Positions 44,683 to 56,539 of a DNA stretch of 64,000 nt are shown here, piece by piece. Origin of the DNA: Takifugu bimaculatus (taxonomy: Eukaryota; Chordata; Actinopteri; Tetraodontiformes; Tetraodontidae); NCBI GenBank assembly GCA_004026145.2, contig CP034991.1:12916142-12980141 (forward strand), written 5' to 3'. The notes beneath the pieces were generated by a model, which was not told the DNA's origin, made no database searches, and saw only the letters and a program-made list of their open reading frames with translations. Each line of letters opens with the position of its first letter. Positions within the stretch are counted from its first letter, which is position 1. A program made the translations under genes and the position numbers.

Positions 44683-45312
44683 GCTAACAGAACTAACAAC
44701 ATTTTCAATTTTTTCTGACCTAAACTCAACGGTAAAAGCAGCGTGTACGTTAGAAAACTACACTGAACAGTAACGCCTCTAGAGCTTAAAAATTATTTTC
44801 AATTTTAAAAATACTGCATCAGTTTAAAAAACTTACGACGCCACTGACTTGCGAGCTATGCGGAAACGATTGTGCGTCGTTGAAAATCATCCGCTTGAAA
44901 CTGAGTCTGAAACGACCTAAAGATCGTCTATGGAACACAAGCCGATTATTCCTCAGACTACTATTGAGTACTTAACCAACTGCTAGACTAATTGCCAAGA
45001 AGAATAGGCAAACCTTTATAACTAGGGGTAACTATCAAAGTAAAATTGGGAGAAATTCTTCTTTTAAAAAAAAAACCCAACTTTGTTTATAATGTTTTTG
45101 GATCTCATGAACAATAGAGAGAGTGACACCTCTTCATTTTTCCTTTGCTCTCTGGCTCCAGTCGGGAGTCCAGTTAGTCACATGACAGCGCTGGGACTCC
45201 CTGCTCCTCCTCTCTTTCTCTCAGTCCGTCAGTCGACTGTTTCTCCGCCTGCCTGTGTTGGTTTCTATTACCCACCTTTTAACTATCATCTGCATCAAGC
45301 GCAGGAACGAAC
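44683..45312. promoter_or_regulatory. shared divergent promoter region, RNF214-like and snx2
   Basis: Only 630 bases separate the outermost ATG of the RNF214-like gene (minus, 44680-44682) from the snx2 ATG (plus, 45313). Head-to-head genes this close usually share a bidirectional promoter. CpG-containing sequence lies at about 44,830-44,930 and 45,230-45,310. No TATA box is evident in a useful position. Confidence 0.5.
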
Positions 45313-46647
45313 ATGGCGGACATTGCCAGTCACCCTCCACCGGAACGCACGGATTTCCAGGAGCTGGAGGACGCGGAGGACCTGTTCTCAGACCCGGCCG
45401 TCACACAGGAGGTGAGGAGGAGGACGTGTTTAAGGGAGGCCAAGGGGAGCTGTGGTGAGCAGGGCGTGATGCTTCTATCTGACAACACATGTAAACTTGG
45501 AGGTGGGGAAGCTAGCACGAAGGAAAAGCTAAAATGCAGGTGGTTTGAATGAGATGTGGTATCTGGCGGAAGATATTAGTCTCTGCACTGTCATTGTTAT
45601 ATAAAAATAGGCTCAAATTGCTGTGTGAAACACCTCTAAAGGTGATCTTTCAAACGACACGGGGGCCCACGAGGACCATATTTGCTCAGAGACAGAGGTG
45701 TGTTTCCTTCATGTCAGGTGACAGTCACAGGTGTTGCATTCAGGGCAATCTGGACAACAGGGGACAAAGACTTGTTGTTTCTCATGGTAACAGATTACTT
45801 AAAAAAAAAAAAATCTTATTTGCGCTTGATATATTTGCACAACATTTTCAGAAACTTTTAATACTTAATGCATCAGCTCAAAACAACGTTTATTTGTTGC
45901 AAATTCACTTTTAAAGGCCTAATTCACCCTCAAAAAATAATTACTATTCCTTAATTGATTTGTTCTCTGAAAACAAGAGAGTAAATATAAAATACTTATG
46001 GTACATATTTTCCCGATTCAAATGACTGCAAACCCTAGTACTCATATTTGTCTTGAAATTGAGTCATTTTTGTTATGCATACTAGCCAAACACTTGAATT
46101 TCCATTATTCTTTATATACTAATACATACTGAAGGCACCACAAGTGCAGGTCTTCTTTTGAAGAAACAACCTATTTCTTTCTAATACTAAATCTCATCAC
46201 AAACTGGTTTACCTTTAAAACTGATGTGGAAACTCCTCTCCAAACCGTGATGAAACACAAACACAAAACAGTTATCACATGAATATTTGGAAATGTAGAG
46301 TGCGTTGGCACTTTTGTCCTTGGCACAAACCTGCCTGTAGTACTGTTATGCATACAGGCAAAATTGATGCAAATAAGATACAATGTTAATGTCACATAGA
46401 GCCAATGTGGCTGTTCACTGGGCCACAGGTCTCATAAAAGTAGTTTTCTTCATGTGTCGATGAGCAGGATGAACATGACAGCCCCTCTTCTTCTCCTTAC
46501 TTCTTTTTTTGTTGGCTGAACGTAAACTGACAATGAAAGTTTTATCTGAATATGGTTTAAACCTTTTCCTCAACTATTTTGTAATTTCACAGCAAACAAA
46601 TGTGAAAACTTGCAGTTACAGACATGCACACAAACACATGCACATAT

Positions 46648-46699
<52 letters not shown>

Positions 46700-47333
46700 A
46701 GGCCTCATTTCTCTTTTGTTTAGTCAGCACTCTGAATTTTATTCCTGATGATCCATGAGTGTCACAACAGTATTCTGTAATAAAGTGTGTGTTCATTCCA
46801 AAAAATGTCCAAAATAATGACTTTAATTTTTCCGTTTTTGCAGTGTTAAATCAAAAAACTTTTTTATTGATGTAAACGGCAGTAAATAACAAAGTTTGTG
46901 CTCAGAAGCCTGCAAACACCAGGTTGCATTTCTCGTTGAGTCAGTTGTTGTGTTTGACCCGTTCCAGAGCTGATGTTGATTTAACTGGAGGATGTATTTG
47001 CCCCTGCAGACAACAGGTGCACCATTACCAGCAGCTCAGTGAGGGACAATGATCCCTTTTCTGTTACTAGTTGCACCTTAAAGTGTTGTCAGGAGAGGAG
47101 TTGTCAGCTCTGACCTGACGTTTGTCCTGCGGTGTCCTCACCTTTCTTTTCTCTGTCTTTCTGCCTTCTCAGCAGCTTTAGGACATTGTTAGATGAATGA
47201 TTACACCTGGCTTCTGTCTCAGACTTTGATCTGAACGCTTGGTTATTATCACCGGATAATTGTTACACTGATCCACATAATAGATGTCAATATTCCATCC
47301 TAGAGATGTAATTGTTACTTGATTATCGGGTGG

Positions 47334-47377
<44 letters not shown>

Positions 47378-50300
47378 TCCTGTGTGTGTTTGCTGAGTAA
47401 GGAAGAAGGAAGATCCTGGTTATCATCAGCCATTTCCTTTTGTGTCCCTCCACGTTTGGTGCTATCTGCTTGGCTGAAATTTTCATCCGTCTCCTGCTGC
47501 AGTTTGTCTCTGAAGCAGAATTTGATGGTCAGATTCAGAAAGAAACTTCGTTGTTAAACACAATAGATCCAGAGCTGCGGTGTGTGTCGGTGATCTGAAC
47601 CACACAGTCGAAGGTTCTGGGTTCCAATTCATCATCAATCAATCAATCAATCAATCAATCCATCCATCATGTGCATCATAGGAGACACCATGTAAACAGC
47701 AGTAATTGTGGGTAGCAGTAATTGATTTATCCTGATTGTGTTCTCCTGCCTCAGCACTTTGCACTGATCACGAAACAATGGCCAATCCTGTTTTTCTGAA
47801 AAGCTCATTCCAACTTTTACGGATTTGAGAAGCTGCCTGTAAATGATTTTATACATGATGCAGAAGTTCTCAGATAAATACTAATGCAGCCAGTCAGAGA
47901 CAGTGAAAGCGCCACCTTTGGGTGCACTTTTCTGGCTGAGACTAGAGTTGGTTGCTGCAACTTCAGTTCCTCCGAATCAGGAGAAACTTTTCCTGTCAAT
48001 GCTTGGAAGTCGTTACTTGAAACAGAAGTTCAGAAAAACTCTCTGTAAGACACTTTCACCCCCCCCCTCCCCCCCGCCCTCTGTGTGTGTGTGTCTTCCA
48101 TAAAGTTGCAAAACAAAGGGCTCATGTGATTCAGCAACAGTGCGCTGTGGTGCTGTTGTATGCAGATGGAGACAGGATCCTGTTGATTGTGGTTTTATTA
48201 GTGCCATCGTGGTTTTATCACCTACAGAGCAGGAGTTCATCCCCAGACTCTGACACTAACGGATCCGTTAAATCACGCTCGTGTCTGCCGGAAATCGAGC
48301 AACTTTTAATGGCTTTTAATGGCAAAAAAACACCAGGTGACGTCTTTTCACCTGAGTTACATCTGTCAGTCCTGTCGCACTCACTTCTGAGCTCCAGCGT
48401 CGGTCTTGTAACTGCAGGGAGCTGTGAGCTGCTGCCGTAGCTGTTTGTGGAGCAGTTGGCGGTTTCCTCCTTGTGAGCAGGAAGTTCTGCAGGATGGATG
48501 ACACAAGCCTGTCGAAGCTTCTTTTCCTTCTTCTGTGGAATATGTCCAGTTTGTGGGGCCTCGCTGTGTCAGTGAAATCATACCGTCCAGCTGTGGAGGA
48601 GGTGCAGAGGTCAAAAAATGTGGAGAAATACTGCTTTTGGAGAAGTTATTGATGAGACCGCAGGTCAAAAATGCACAGTATTCAAACAGGCCGTGTTTGA
48701 AATGTGTCGATAAAGTCTCAGTAATTCCTGTCTTCTATGTCCTCTCAGTCGGGACCGGCCAGCCTGCCTGCCGAGGACATCAGCACCAACGCCAACGGAC
48801 CCAGACAAGATTCACTGTTTGACGACGACCCAGAGGACCTGTTTGCAGGTAAAATCCGTGGCTCGTTGAGCTAGGACGCGCTGTGTTTTTCTGCATTACA
48901 AACATCTGCTGTGAACGTGACATTCTAAAGGTTTTTGGGGTCACAGCGTGATTAAAAGCTCTTCCCCATCCCTTCATGCTGCACACACAAGCTTATGACT
49001 TGCTGTCACCACTTGAGGTATACGGATGTGGCTATATGATTAGCATGCTAATTCCCAGTCTTTCTTAAATATTTCTCTCTGTCCCGTCACAGAGGCCACA
49101 GAGGAGGTTTCGCTGGACAGCCCTGAGAGAGACGTCCTGCTTTCCGATGGGCCGTCACCTGCCATCACCCCCATCACACCTCCCACCTCCGTCATCACCC
49201 CTTGCATCGGCATCACACACGACGACATGTTTACACACTCCTCATTTGACGAGGTAAACACGCTTTGTTCTGAAATTAATGTTGAACTACTCATGCCTGT
49301 CATGTGATCATCAGCAGGTCTAAATAAGAAAATCAGGACATTAGGTTCAGGGGAAAATGCGACTCTCTCAGATTTATTTATTTTTGCTTCCTTGCTAGTT
49401 TCTGTAGATTGAAGAGGAAGAGGGCGGAGACTCTTTTGACATAAACATTTCAGTGTCCGACCCTGAGAAAATTGGTGAGTATGTCAGTGTGTATGTCAGA
49501 GGTTCAAGTACGGACTTGAACCTCTGACATACACACTCTCTTCCATCGCTGCTGCTGTGGTGGCTAACAAAAGTTGAATGCATCGTGGGAGTTGCATCTG
49601 ATCTGTGCTTGATAAGAGGGGTGGAGCCACTACACAGCGCACAAAAGCTGATCTGAGCACATGACGTTGCTTAAGGAACCTTGACTATTTTCTCAAGAAG
49701 TACGAGTCATCATGAACAATTATGAATCATGCATTCTTATTAGACAAAATGTTTTTCAGTGTATAGCAATCTTTACTTAAAGTGAGTCTATACAGGCTAC
49801 ACGTCAAAATACTGTAATCACAAGAGAATTTAATTATTCAGCCGTTGTTAAAGTCTTATTAAATATGACAATTATCATTTCTGCTGCATCTGTCGACCAA
49901 ATGCTCTAATAACAACTTCCTTTAAAGGCAGTAACCAGTTCAACCAGCTCAAAGTCTCACTGTTGTATCTGTTTATCTGTTAAACTTTATTTCTGAGAAT
50001 GCTGCGTATATTTATAGTAAATACTAAAGAAACGGCAAAGAAATATGTGTTTACTTTAGTGCTTAGCGTCAAAGCCATAGGCCAATACAGAGGAGCTACT
50101 GTAGGACACCAGTCTCTCATTTGTGTGTTTCAGGCGATGGCATGAACGCGTACATGGCTTACAAAGTCACGACGAAGGTGAGATTTAAAATTACCCGCTT
50201 TTCTCCAAGAACGCTGCAACAAAAGTGGCCGTCAGAAACATTACGTTTCACCTGCTGGTGGCGCTACTGTAACATTTTTCTTGTTTTTTACTGCTCTCTC

Positions 50301-50779
50301 TCTCTCCGTGTCTCTTGCCCAGACCTCCATGGCTCTGTTTAAGAATAAAGACTTTTCCGTAAAACGCCGTTTCAGTGATTTTCTGGGTCTGCACAGTAAA
50401 CTGGCCTCCAAGTACCTACATGTCGGCTACATCGTCCCCCCTGCACCAGAGAAAAGCATCGTGGGTAAGAGCAATCATCTGGATGTCTTACAGTCTGTCT
50501 AATTTCAACGACAAACGTGTGTTATGTTGTGTTGTGTTGTGTTGTGTTGGCTTCATTCCTAATGTTCCTCCTCTGCAGGAATGACCAAAGTGAAGGTGGG
50601 GAAGGAAGACCAGTCCTCCAATGAGTTTGTAGAGAAGAGGAGGTCGGCCCTGGAGAGGTAGAATGAGATGAATGTGGGAGCAAAAATTGTAGCATTGCTT
50701 GTGAAATCATTCCTAAAAACTGGTGCAAAACATTAAATTCCAAATGTAAGCTACATCAATATTCCACCTGTGTGTGTAT

Positions 50780-50814
<35 letters not shown>

Positions 50815-50932
50815 TGGTAGACATAAAGTGTGTGTGCATGCAAGAATGCATGTGTGTTCAGTTGTAGTAAAACAAAATTCCAAAGGCAAAAGGTTAAATT
50901 GCAGATATCAGATACATCGTTATTGCGCGCGC

Positions 50933-50965
<33 letters not shown>

Positions 50966-53900
50966 ATATGAAAGAAGTTGGGTGGGGCTGACATTCTTCT
51001 GCCCTTTACTGATGGTGTTTGACTGACAGGAAGGTCAGTTAGTGACAGCTGAAGAACTCCATGTTGATGGAATATATATTTACATTATAATATATCAATT
51101 AAGATTAGATTCTAGTGTTAAAATGGCCTAATAGTTGCAACCAGGAATCAGCAGATTTTGAAGTAGGACATTAAAAAGGCCTTTTTGTGTGTGTATCAGG
51201 TACCTGCTGAGAACGGTGAAACATCCTATCCTGCTGAAGGATCCAGACGTCCTGCAGTTTCTGGAGAGCTCAGAGGTAAAATAATTAAACAAAACTGTAT
51301 TTAAAACCAACGGCTCCCATGATAAACGGGCAGCGTTGGGACAATGTCGCAGAACCTGGGATGGATGTCTCACTCAGCGGGAGACAAAACCTCTGCTGCA
51401 GTTTTCGTATCCTCAACCAGCAGCAGAACATCCCAGAAGGATGAAACCAGTTCCAAGGAGTTCCCTCCTTTTATTGTTTGATCTCTCTAAACCTCTTTGC
51501 TTCATCATCTCCAACTGGTGCCACCTCCTTCTCCTCTTCCTCCTTCTCCTCTTCCTCCTCCTCCTCTGCTGTGCCTCTGCAGCCTCCCCTGTCCCCCTCT
51601 TAGCCGTAGCTGGTATTGTGCTGGGAAGGAGCCGCCAGTCACTGGGTCCAGATTAATGGCCTTGTGTCACAGATTTAACACATAAATCACTCGGATGCTT
51701 GACCGAGCGCGTCGCTCCATCCAGCCCACTTAATGAAACGCAATCGGACAATTGCGTGTGTGTGTGTGTGTGTTGGAGGGAGGCAGGACGCCTCCACACA
51801 TTTAGCCTCGTCCCCCACATTAGCTGCCGGCCCTGGGGACTGAGCTGTCCCCGGGCTGCTGCTGCTGCCGCCCCCGCCGCCTCTACTAGATGGAACTGGT
51901 GGGTTTCACAGAGGGGAGTGGGATGAATCGTCTCCTGTATCGGAGGAAAACCACAAACGTCCAGGAGAAACGCACATTTTTCCATCATGACGAAAAACAA
52001 GCTCGCTTCAGAGTGATGTAACCACCTGTTTTAATGTCTGCCAGCACGTGGGATATTTCATCTGAGGGGACCTGAATATGTGGAGGACGGTGCATTCAAA
52101 AGTTGGGGAGAGGGGGGAGAAAGCAGAGCAAAGGGGAAAAATAGGTGGAAACAGAGGGGGGAAGAAACGTGAAGGTGAAAACAGTTAATAGCAGTTAATA
52201 GATGTCAAATAAGATTGCAAAGAGATCAAAAATAGAAATATAAGCAGGTCATAAACAAAGAATTCCATCAAATGTACCTGTGAACGTGTCAGGCCATCCC
52301 TCCAGCTTCCCTCTCTGCTTGCTTGTCTGCCCAGTTGCCGCGGGCGGTCAACACTCAGGCTCTGAGCAGCGCCGGACTCCTCCGAATGGTCAACAAAGCT
52401 GCCGACGCTGTCAACAAGATGACCATCAAGATGAACGAGTCGGACGCTGTAAGTGCAGGAGAGGAAGAGGAGGGAGGGAGGAACTGAAGACAGCTGGCAA
52501 GGATGAAGAAAGAAATATTTAGTAAATGTGGCAGTCGACGGAAGACTTTGTGTCATTTTAATAAGAGTTTCCACATTTCGATTCACGGTGTGGATTTTTT
52601 AGAACTTCTATTTAAAGATTTCCGGACGGAAGAGGAGAAACTGGAATGAGGATGTCGATAAAACAGACAGGACATGTTAAATTGGAGTAGGGAGAGGTGA
52701 GAGGAAGGAACTGATCAACATACTGAACTCGTTATGCGTGTGTTTGTCAGTGGTTTGAGGAGAAGCAGCAGCATTTTGAGAATCTGGACAATCAGTTGAG
52801 GAAGCTTCATGCCAGCGTGGAGTCGCTGGTCTGTCACAGGAAAGGTAGGATGCCTTTAGGAAATATTTGAAAATATGCCCATGCCACTTTTTTAATTTTT
52901 TTTAAAATAGTTTTAGCTTTTAATCTGGTTTCTTTCCGAAAATGATTAACTTCTGGCCCTTTCTTAAGTTTTGCTGCATAAAGATGTCCACTAGATGGCG
53001 CTAATGTCCCACTAGAGGATGAGGGCACTATGTGCATCTGGATGCATTTCTTTAGAAAAACGCAGATTTCTTTTTAATGTTTGTGTTGTCATGGTGACAA
53101 TATTTTATATTTTCAATTCAAATTATTGGTCAACAGTAATTGCATTGCTTTCTTATCATCTTTGCCCATTTCTACTCAGAGCTGTCGGTCAACACGGCGC
53201 AGTTTGCCAAGTCGGCGGCCATGCTGGGGAACAGCGAGGACCACACAGCTCTGTCCAGAGCTCTGTCACAGCTGGCCGAGGTGGAGGAGAAGATCGACCA
53301 GCTGCATCAGGAGCAGGCCAATGCCGACTTCTACCTTTTCTCCGAGTTACTGGGAGACTACGTGCGCCTCATCACTGCCGTAAAGGTGAGAGCGGCGAGA
53401 AGCAGGAAACCTTTGGAAGTTGAGGGTGAGCGTTAATCTGCAGAGTAAATTGGGTTTTTGCTCCAGTAATAACTCTGCTGTGGTGCCTTACTGCTCCGAG
53501 CTGCTGGATTTAAAGCTGCGTCCACAAGGTAGGAACAAGACAGGACAGGTAGTACAGGTAGAATTAGTGTTGTGTACACTAGGATTATGTAGAAAGTTGT
53601 AGATTTACATGCTTTTATTTTCTTTATTAGTCAAAAGATTTATTGAAATTGAAATTGAATCTGCACAGAGAGCTGCTTTGTTTAATCGAGGATGGCCACA
53701 GCTAAATAATCCTGTGGATTATTGTGAGGACTATCTCGCAAAAACATTATCTGAGCCCCAAAAATGACAAAAAGAGAATATTTGTTACAGCTTTGTGTGC
53801 GTGCATCTTCAGGGTGTGTTTGACCACCGTATGAAGACGTGGCAGAAGTGGCAGGACAGCCAGTTGCTGCTACAGAGGAAGAGAGAAGCTGAAGCCAAAC

Positions 53901-56539
53901 TGCAGTTCAACAATAAACCAGACAAACTGCAGCAGGCCAAAGACGAAATCAAGGAGGTGAGACACACGCAGACAAATAATCAGAACACTGAATCCTTAAT
54001 TCACTATATCGACAGCCATAAAATGTAACAGGCAGGACGACCCCAGGTTATATAGGAGGTACCAAACTTGGAAGATCTTATGAAATGATTGAACTGGAGG
54101 CTGAAAGCAAAGCTACACAAGTGCTGGGGTGATGTTCCGATGAAAAATCTGTATATTTTAAGTCTGGAGCTTAAGTGGAGACACATATTGCTGGAAGGAA
54201 TCACTCCTCTGAAGCTACAAAGCTGAAAGAAGAGCACAACCACAATTCAGTCACGTGAAAACTTTTTTTTTTTTTGGACGTATAAATCTTGTTTTCCATC
54301 ATCCAGCAGACTTCACATGAGCTGAGTAGGACAAACAAGAGCTGGAGAGAGTAGAAAAGTACTTTATTAGAGCCTCTGTTGAAGCTGTCACCGCACAAAT
54401 TCATCCTCCCTGTCAGGATGCAACACACACACACACACGAGCGCGCGCACACGCACACGTGCAGCGTGGTCGGGGGTCTGGCATTAGAGCAGGGAAGCTG
54501 TCAGATGTGGGGTTTCGGGAGGAGGCCGGGGGAGTTTTTGGGGGAGGCTGTCAGAAGCTGCAGACGAGGACAGATCGCAGTAGAGTTGCAACCAACATTT
54601 ATTTGGAGCCGACATGAGTTTTGCTGCTTGTCAGGAGTTGGGTTATGGCTCAGCCCCTGACACTGACCCAAAAAAACTAGTTCCCTCCTGATGTAAAGAA
54701 AAAAAAAACAGTTTTAGTTTTCTGAACAGGCGCTACAGGAAACAGATTAATGCTAAAGCAACAGAAACTGCACACTGTAAACACCGTTAATGCCCATAGT
54801 GGGGTGGAGGAGCAGGTATTAAAATGTAAAAGCAACAGAATGTATGGATTTCTGCTTTTCTGCTGCAAATGTGTTACCCTCTCTACAACAAGTTGAACAA
54901 AGACGATTAATCTGTGCTATGGTTTATGATTTATGATTGTTTGTACTGGAACATCAATACTAGAGCAAATGTCCTAATTTAAAACCTTTAAATGGTGCAA
55001 TAGATGACCTGAGCGCAACAATAGGTTATAGCTTGTTATATTATATACATTATATATCTCTCATTATGTTTTAGGATATTTGTATTTACTGTTTTTTTTT
55101 GTTTTTTTTTGGAGTGATGTAGAACACGTAGCACCGCGGGGTGTTTAGTTTGTTTTCGGACAACAGTGTCCCCCATGTGGACTCCAAGTAGAACAACGCA
55201 GCAGTTCGAAATAGTTCTGTTTACAAATAGCATCATTCTGTTAAAAATAGGAACAGATTATGGGTGCCATTTAGAAGACATATTTATTAAACTAGGCAAA
55301 AACTGATTATTTGAGAAAAAAAAACCCAGATGTGTGATTGACACAACATCACATACAAACTCCACCAGTCATGTCTTTTTTGATTAATAATGTTAAATAA
55401 ACAGTGAATCAGGGACGACTTTTTCCCTTTGTTTGCAGATTTTAATTTTCCTCATGTTTCTGGATCTTCCTCTATCATTTTTTTTTTTTTTTTTTGGAAG
55501 CTCTGACATTTTTTCCTGCCTCTTAAAATTCTTTTGCATTTTCCCTGCCATGCCTTCTTGCAACCAGGAAATTGAGGAGGTAGGACCTGCCCCGTCTGTC
55601 CACACTCCGTGTCCACCTGTCTGTCTGCCTGTCTGCCTGCTTCACACCCTTTTTCTTTGCTTCCGTTGCACCGCTCTGCTCCTTCTCACTGAATAAACCT
55701 TTCCCAGGCTTCGTTCCTCATCTCTTGTCTAATAGCGGAGTCACGTGAATGAGTCTACCAGCATAAATTCACTTTTCATGCGATGTTCCAGATCATCTTG
55801 TTGAACACAGTGTTTATTTGCGTCCTCAGACTTGAGCTCTATGTTTATGTGAACGGCTCACTTTTATCATTGTGGTAGATCCATGACTGTCAGTAACACC
55901 AACTAACACACTTTGTAAACTACATGAATTTAGTTGGGTGTACAATGCTTGGATAATGTCATTTTCAGGTATAAAAAGGTTCATTTTACTGCATAAACAG
56001 AGAGAATCTTGTCAATCTCGTCAAGCAGTTTGACTCAAATAACAGTTAAGTCACCATTTTGCGTGTTTTCATCCTGTTTAAATGTGTTACGAAGCTTCTA
56101 TAATTGTAGATTATGTCGTTTTCAGACAGGAAGCTGCATTGTTCCATGTTGTTTGTGTTTCAGCTAGAGGGGAAGGTCCAGCAGGGAGAGAGAGACTTTG
56201 AACAAATCTCCAAAACTATACGTAAAGAAGTCAGCAGGTTTGAGGTGAGAACGATCCTATGGGTGTTTGCCAGCAGCCAGAAACCTTCAGAATATTCAGC
56301 AGCGAGTTCTTTTGCTTCTCCCAACAGAAAGAAAGAGTGAAAGACTTCAGAACCATCATTGTCAAATATCTGGAGTCGCTGGTTCAGACACAACAGCAGG
56401 TGAAACAACATCAATATTAATATTTCTCGATAATACCAGAGCTTATTTTATCTACAGCAGATAAATATTTTTTCTATCTCTCTTCCAGCTGATAAAATAC
56501 TGGGAGGCCTTTTTACCGGAGGCCAAGGCCATCTCGTAA
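45313..56539 (+). CDS. snx2: sorting nexin 2
   Basis: A peripheral membrane protein of early endosomes, part of the SNX-BAR retromer coat. Coding exons: 45313-45411, 48749-48848, 49093-49253, 49408-49474, 50134-50177, 50323-50464, 50579-50657, 51200-51275, 52335-52448, 52751-52844, 53180-53385, 53813-53956, 56164-56244, 56328-56399, 56489-56539. All phases agree; 509 residues (human 519). The acidic N-terminus has two DLF motifs (EDLFSDP, EDLFAEA) and EATEEVSLDSPE. The PX domain (about 125-255) has RRF at 172-174 and VPPAPEKSI, the phosphoinositide pocket. The BAR domain occupies about 285-509 (MVNKAADAVNKMTIKMNESD, WFEEKQQHFENLD, FAKSAAMLGNSEDHTALSRA, YWEAFLPEAKAIS). No frameshift. Exon 4 is followed by a strong foldback in the intron; two extra in-frame cassette exons are possible. 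Confidence 0.95.
46650..46697. repeat. (CA)n microsatellite
   Basis: A pure CA run of about 48 bases in snx2 intron 1. Confidence 0.95.
47337..47375. repeat. (GT)n microsatellite
   Basis: A pure GT run of about 39 bases in snx2 intron 1, complementary to the CA run some 650 bases upstream. Confidence 0.95.
47635..47660. repeat. (CAAT)n tetranucleotide repeat
   Basis: About six CAAT units followed by degenerate CATC units, in snx2 intron 1. Confidence 0.85.
48228..48266 (+). other. snx2: possible snx2 cassette exon
   Basis: After the acceptor ATCACCTACAG, 39 bases stay open in the snx2 frame (phase 0 both sides) and encode SRSSSPDSDTNGS, followed by GTTAAA. Human SNX2 has a serine/proline-rich stretch (ESSPSSPEP) at this point of the protein that the main fish transcript model lacks. 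The donor is weak and the exon may not be used. Confidence 0.25.
49486..49537 (+). repeat. perfect 24-bp inverted repeat (foldback) next to a snx2 splice donor
   Basis: Arms 49486-49509 and 49514-49537 are exact reverse complements around a 4-base loop ACGG. It starts 12 bases after the end of snx2 coding exon 4 (49474). In the pre-mRNA this would be a very stable hairpin beside the 5' splice site. Confidence 0.95.
50520..50550. repeat. (GTTGT)n pentanucleotide repeat
   Basis: About six GTTGT-type units shortly before the acceptor of snx2 coding exon 7. Confidence 0.85.
50770..50812. repeat. (TG)n microsatellite
   Basis: A TG run with a few TATG interruptions, in the snx2 intron after 50657. 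Confidence 0.9.
50925..50963. repeat. (GC)n(GT)n alternating purine-pyrimidine tract
   Basis: About ten bases of GC dinucleotides run directly into a GT run in a snx2 intron. Such tracts can adopt left-handed Z-DNA. Confidence 0.85.
52987..53003 (+). promoter_or_regulatory. candidate CTCF motif in snx2 intron
   Basis: TCCACTAGATGGCGCTA fits the AGATGGCGC form of the CTCF core. It lies in the intron 52845-53179. Motif match only. Confidence 0.45.
53957..56163 (+). other. snx2: snx2 intron 12
   Basis: A 2.2 kb intron. It holds a CA/GC alternating run at about 54423-54460, AT-rich DNA, a T run at about 55,479-55,495 and, shortly after, a possible 12-base microexon at 55568-55579. No other gene is seen. 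Confidence 0.7.
55568..55579 (+). other. snx2: possible 12-base snx2 microexon
   Basis: GAAATTGAGGAG (EIEE) lies between the acceptor-like CTTCTTGCAACCAG and the donor-like GTAGGA. It is phase 0 on both sides, so its inclusion between KDEIKE and LEGKVQQ would add four residues to the BAR domain without a shift. The upstream 90 bases are strongly T-rich. Use is unproven. Confidence 0.2.

Larger units (their letters stand above)
45412..48748 (+). other. snx2: snx2 intron 1
   Basis: A 3.3 kb intron with a (CA)n run at about 46650-46697, (GT)n at about 47337-47375 and (CAAT)n at about 47635-47660. A possible small in-frame exon is at 48228-48266. Other open frames here have no recognisable content. 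Confidence 0.7.

Noticed and set aside
47635..47660. CAAT repeats as a CRISPR-like or iteron array
   Set aside because: Four-base perfect units without spacers in an intron of a vertebrate gene: an ordinary microsatellite.
49486..49537. Calling the snx2 foldback a microRNA gene
   Set aside because: The loop is only four bases and there is no imperfect-stem or flanking structure typical of animal pre-miRNAs; kept as an unexplained foldback instead.
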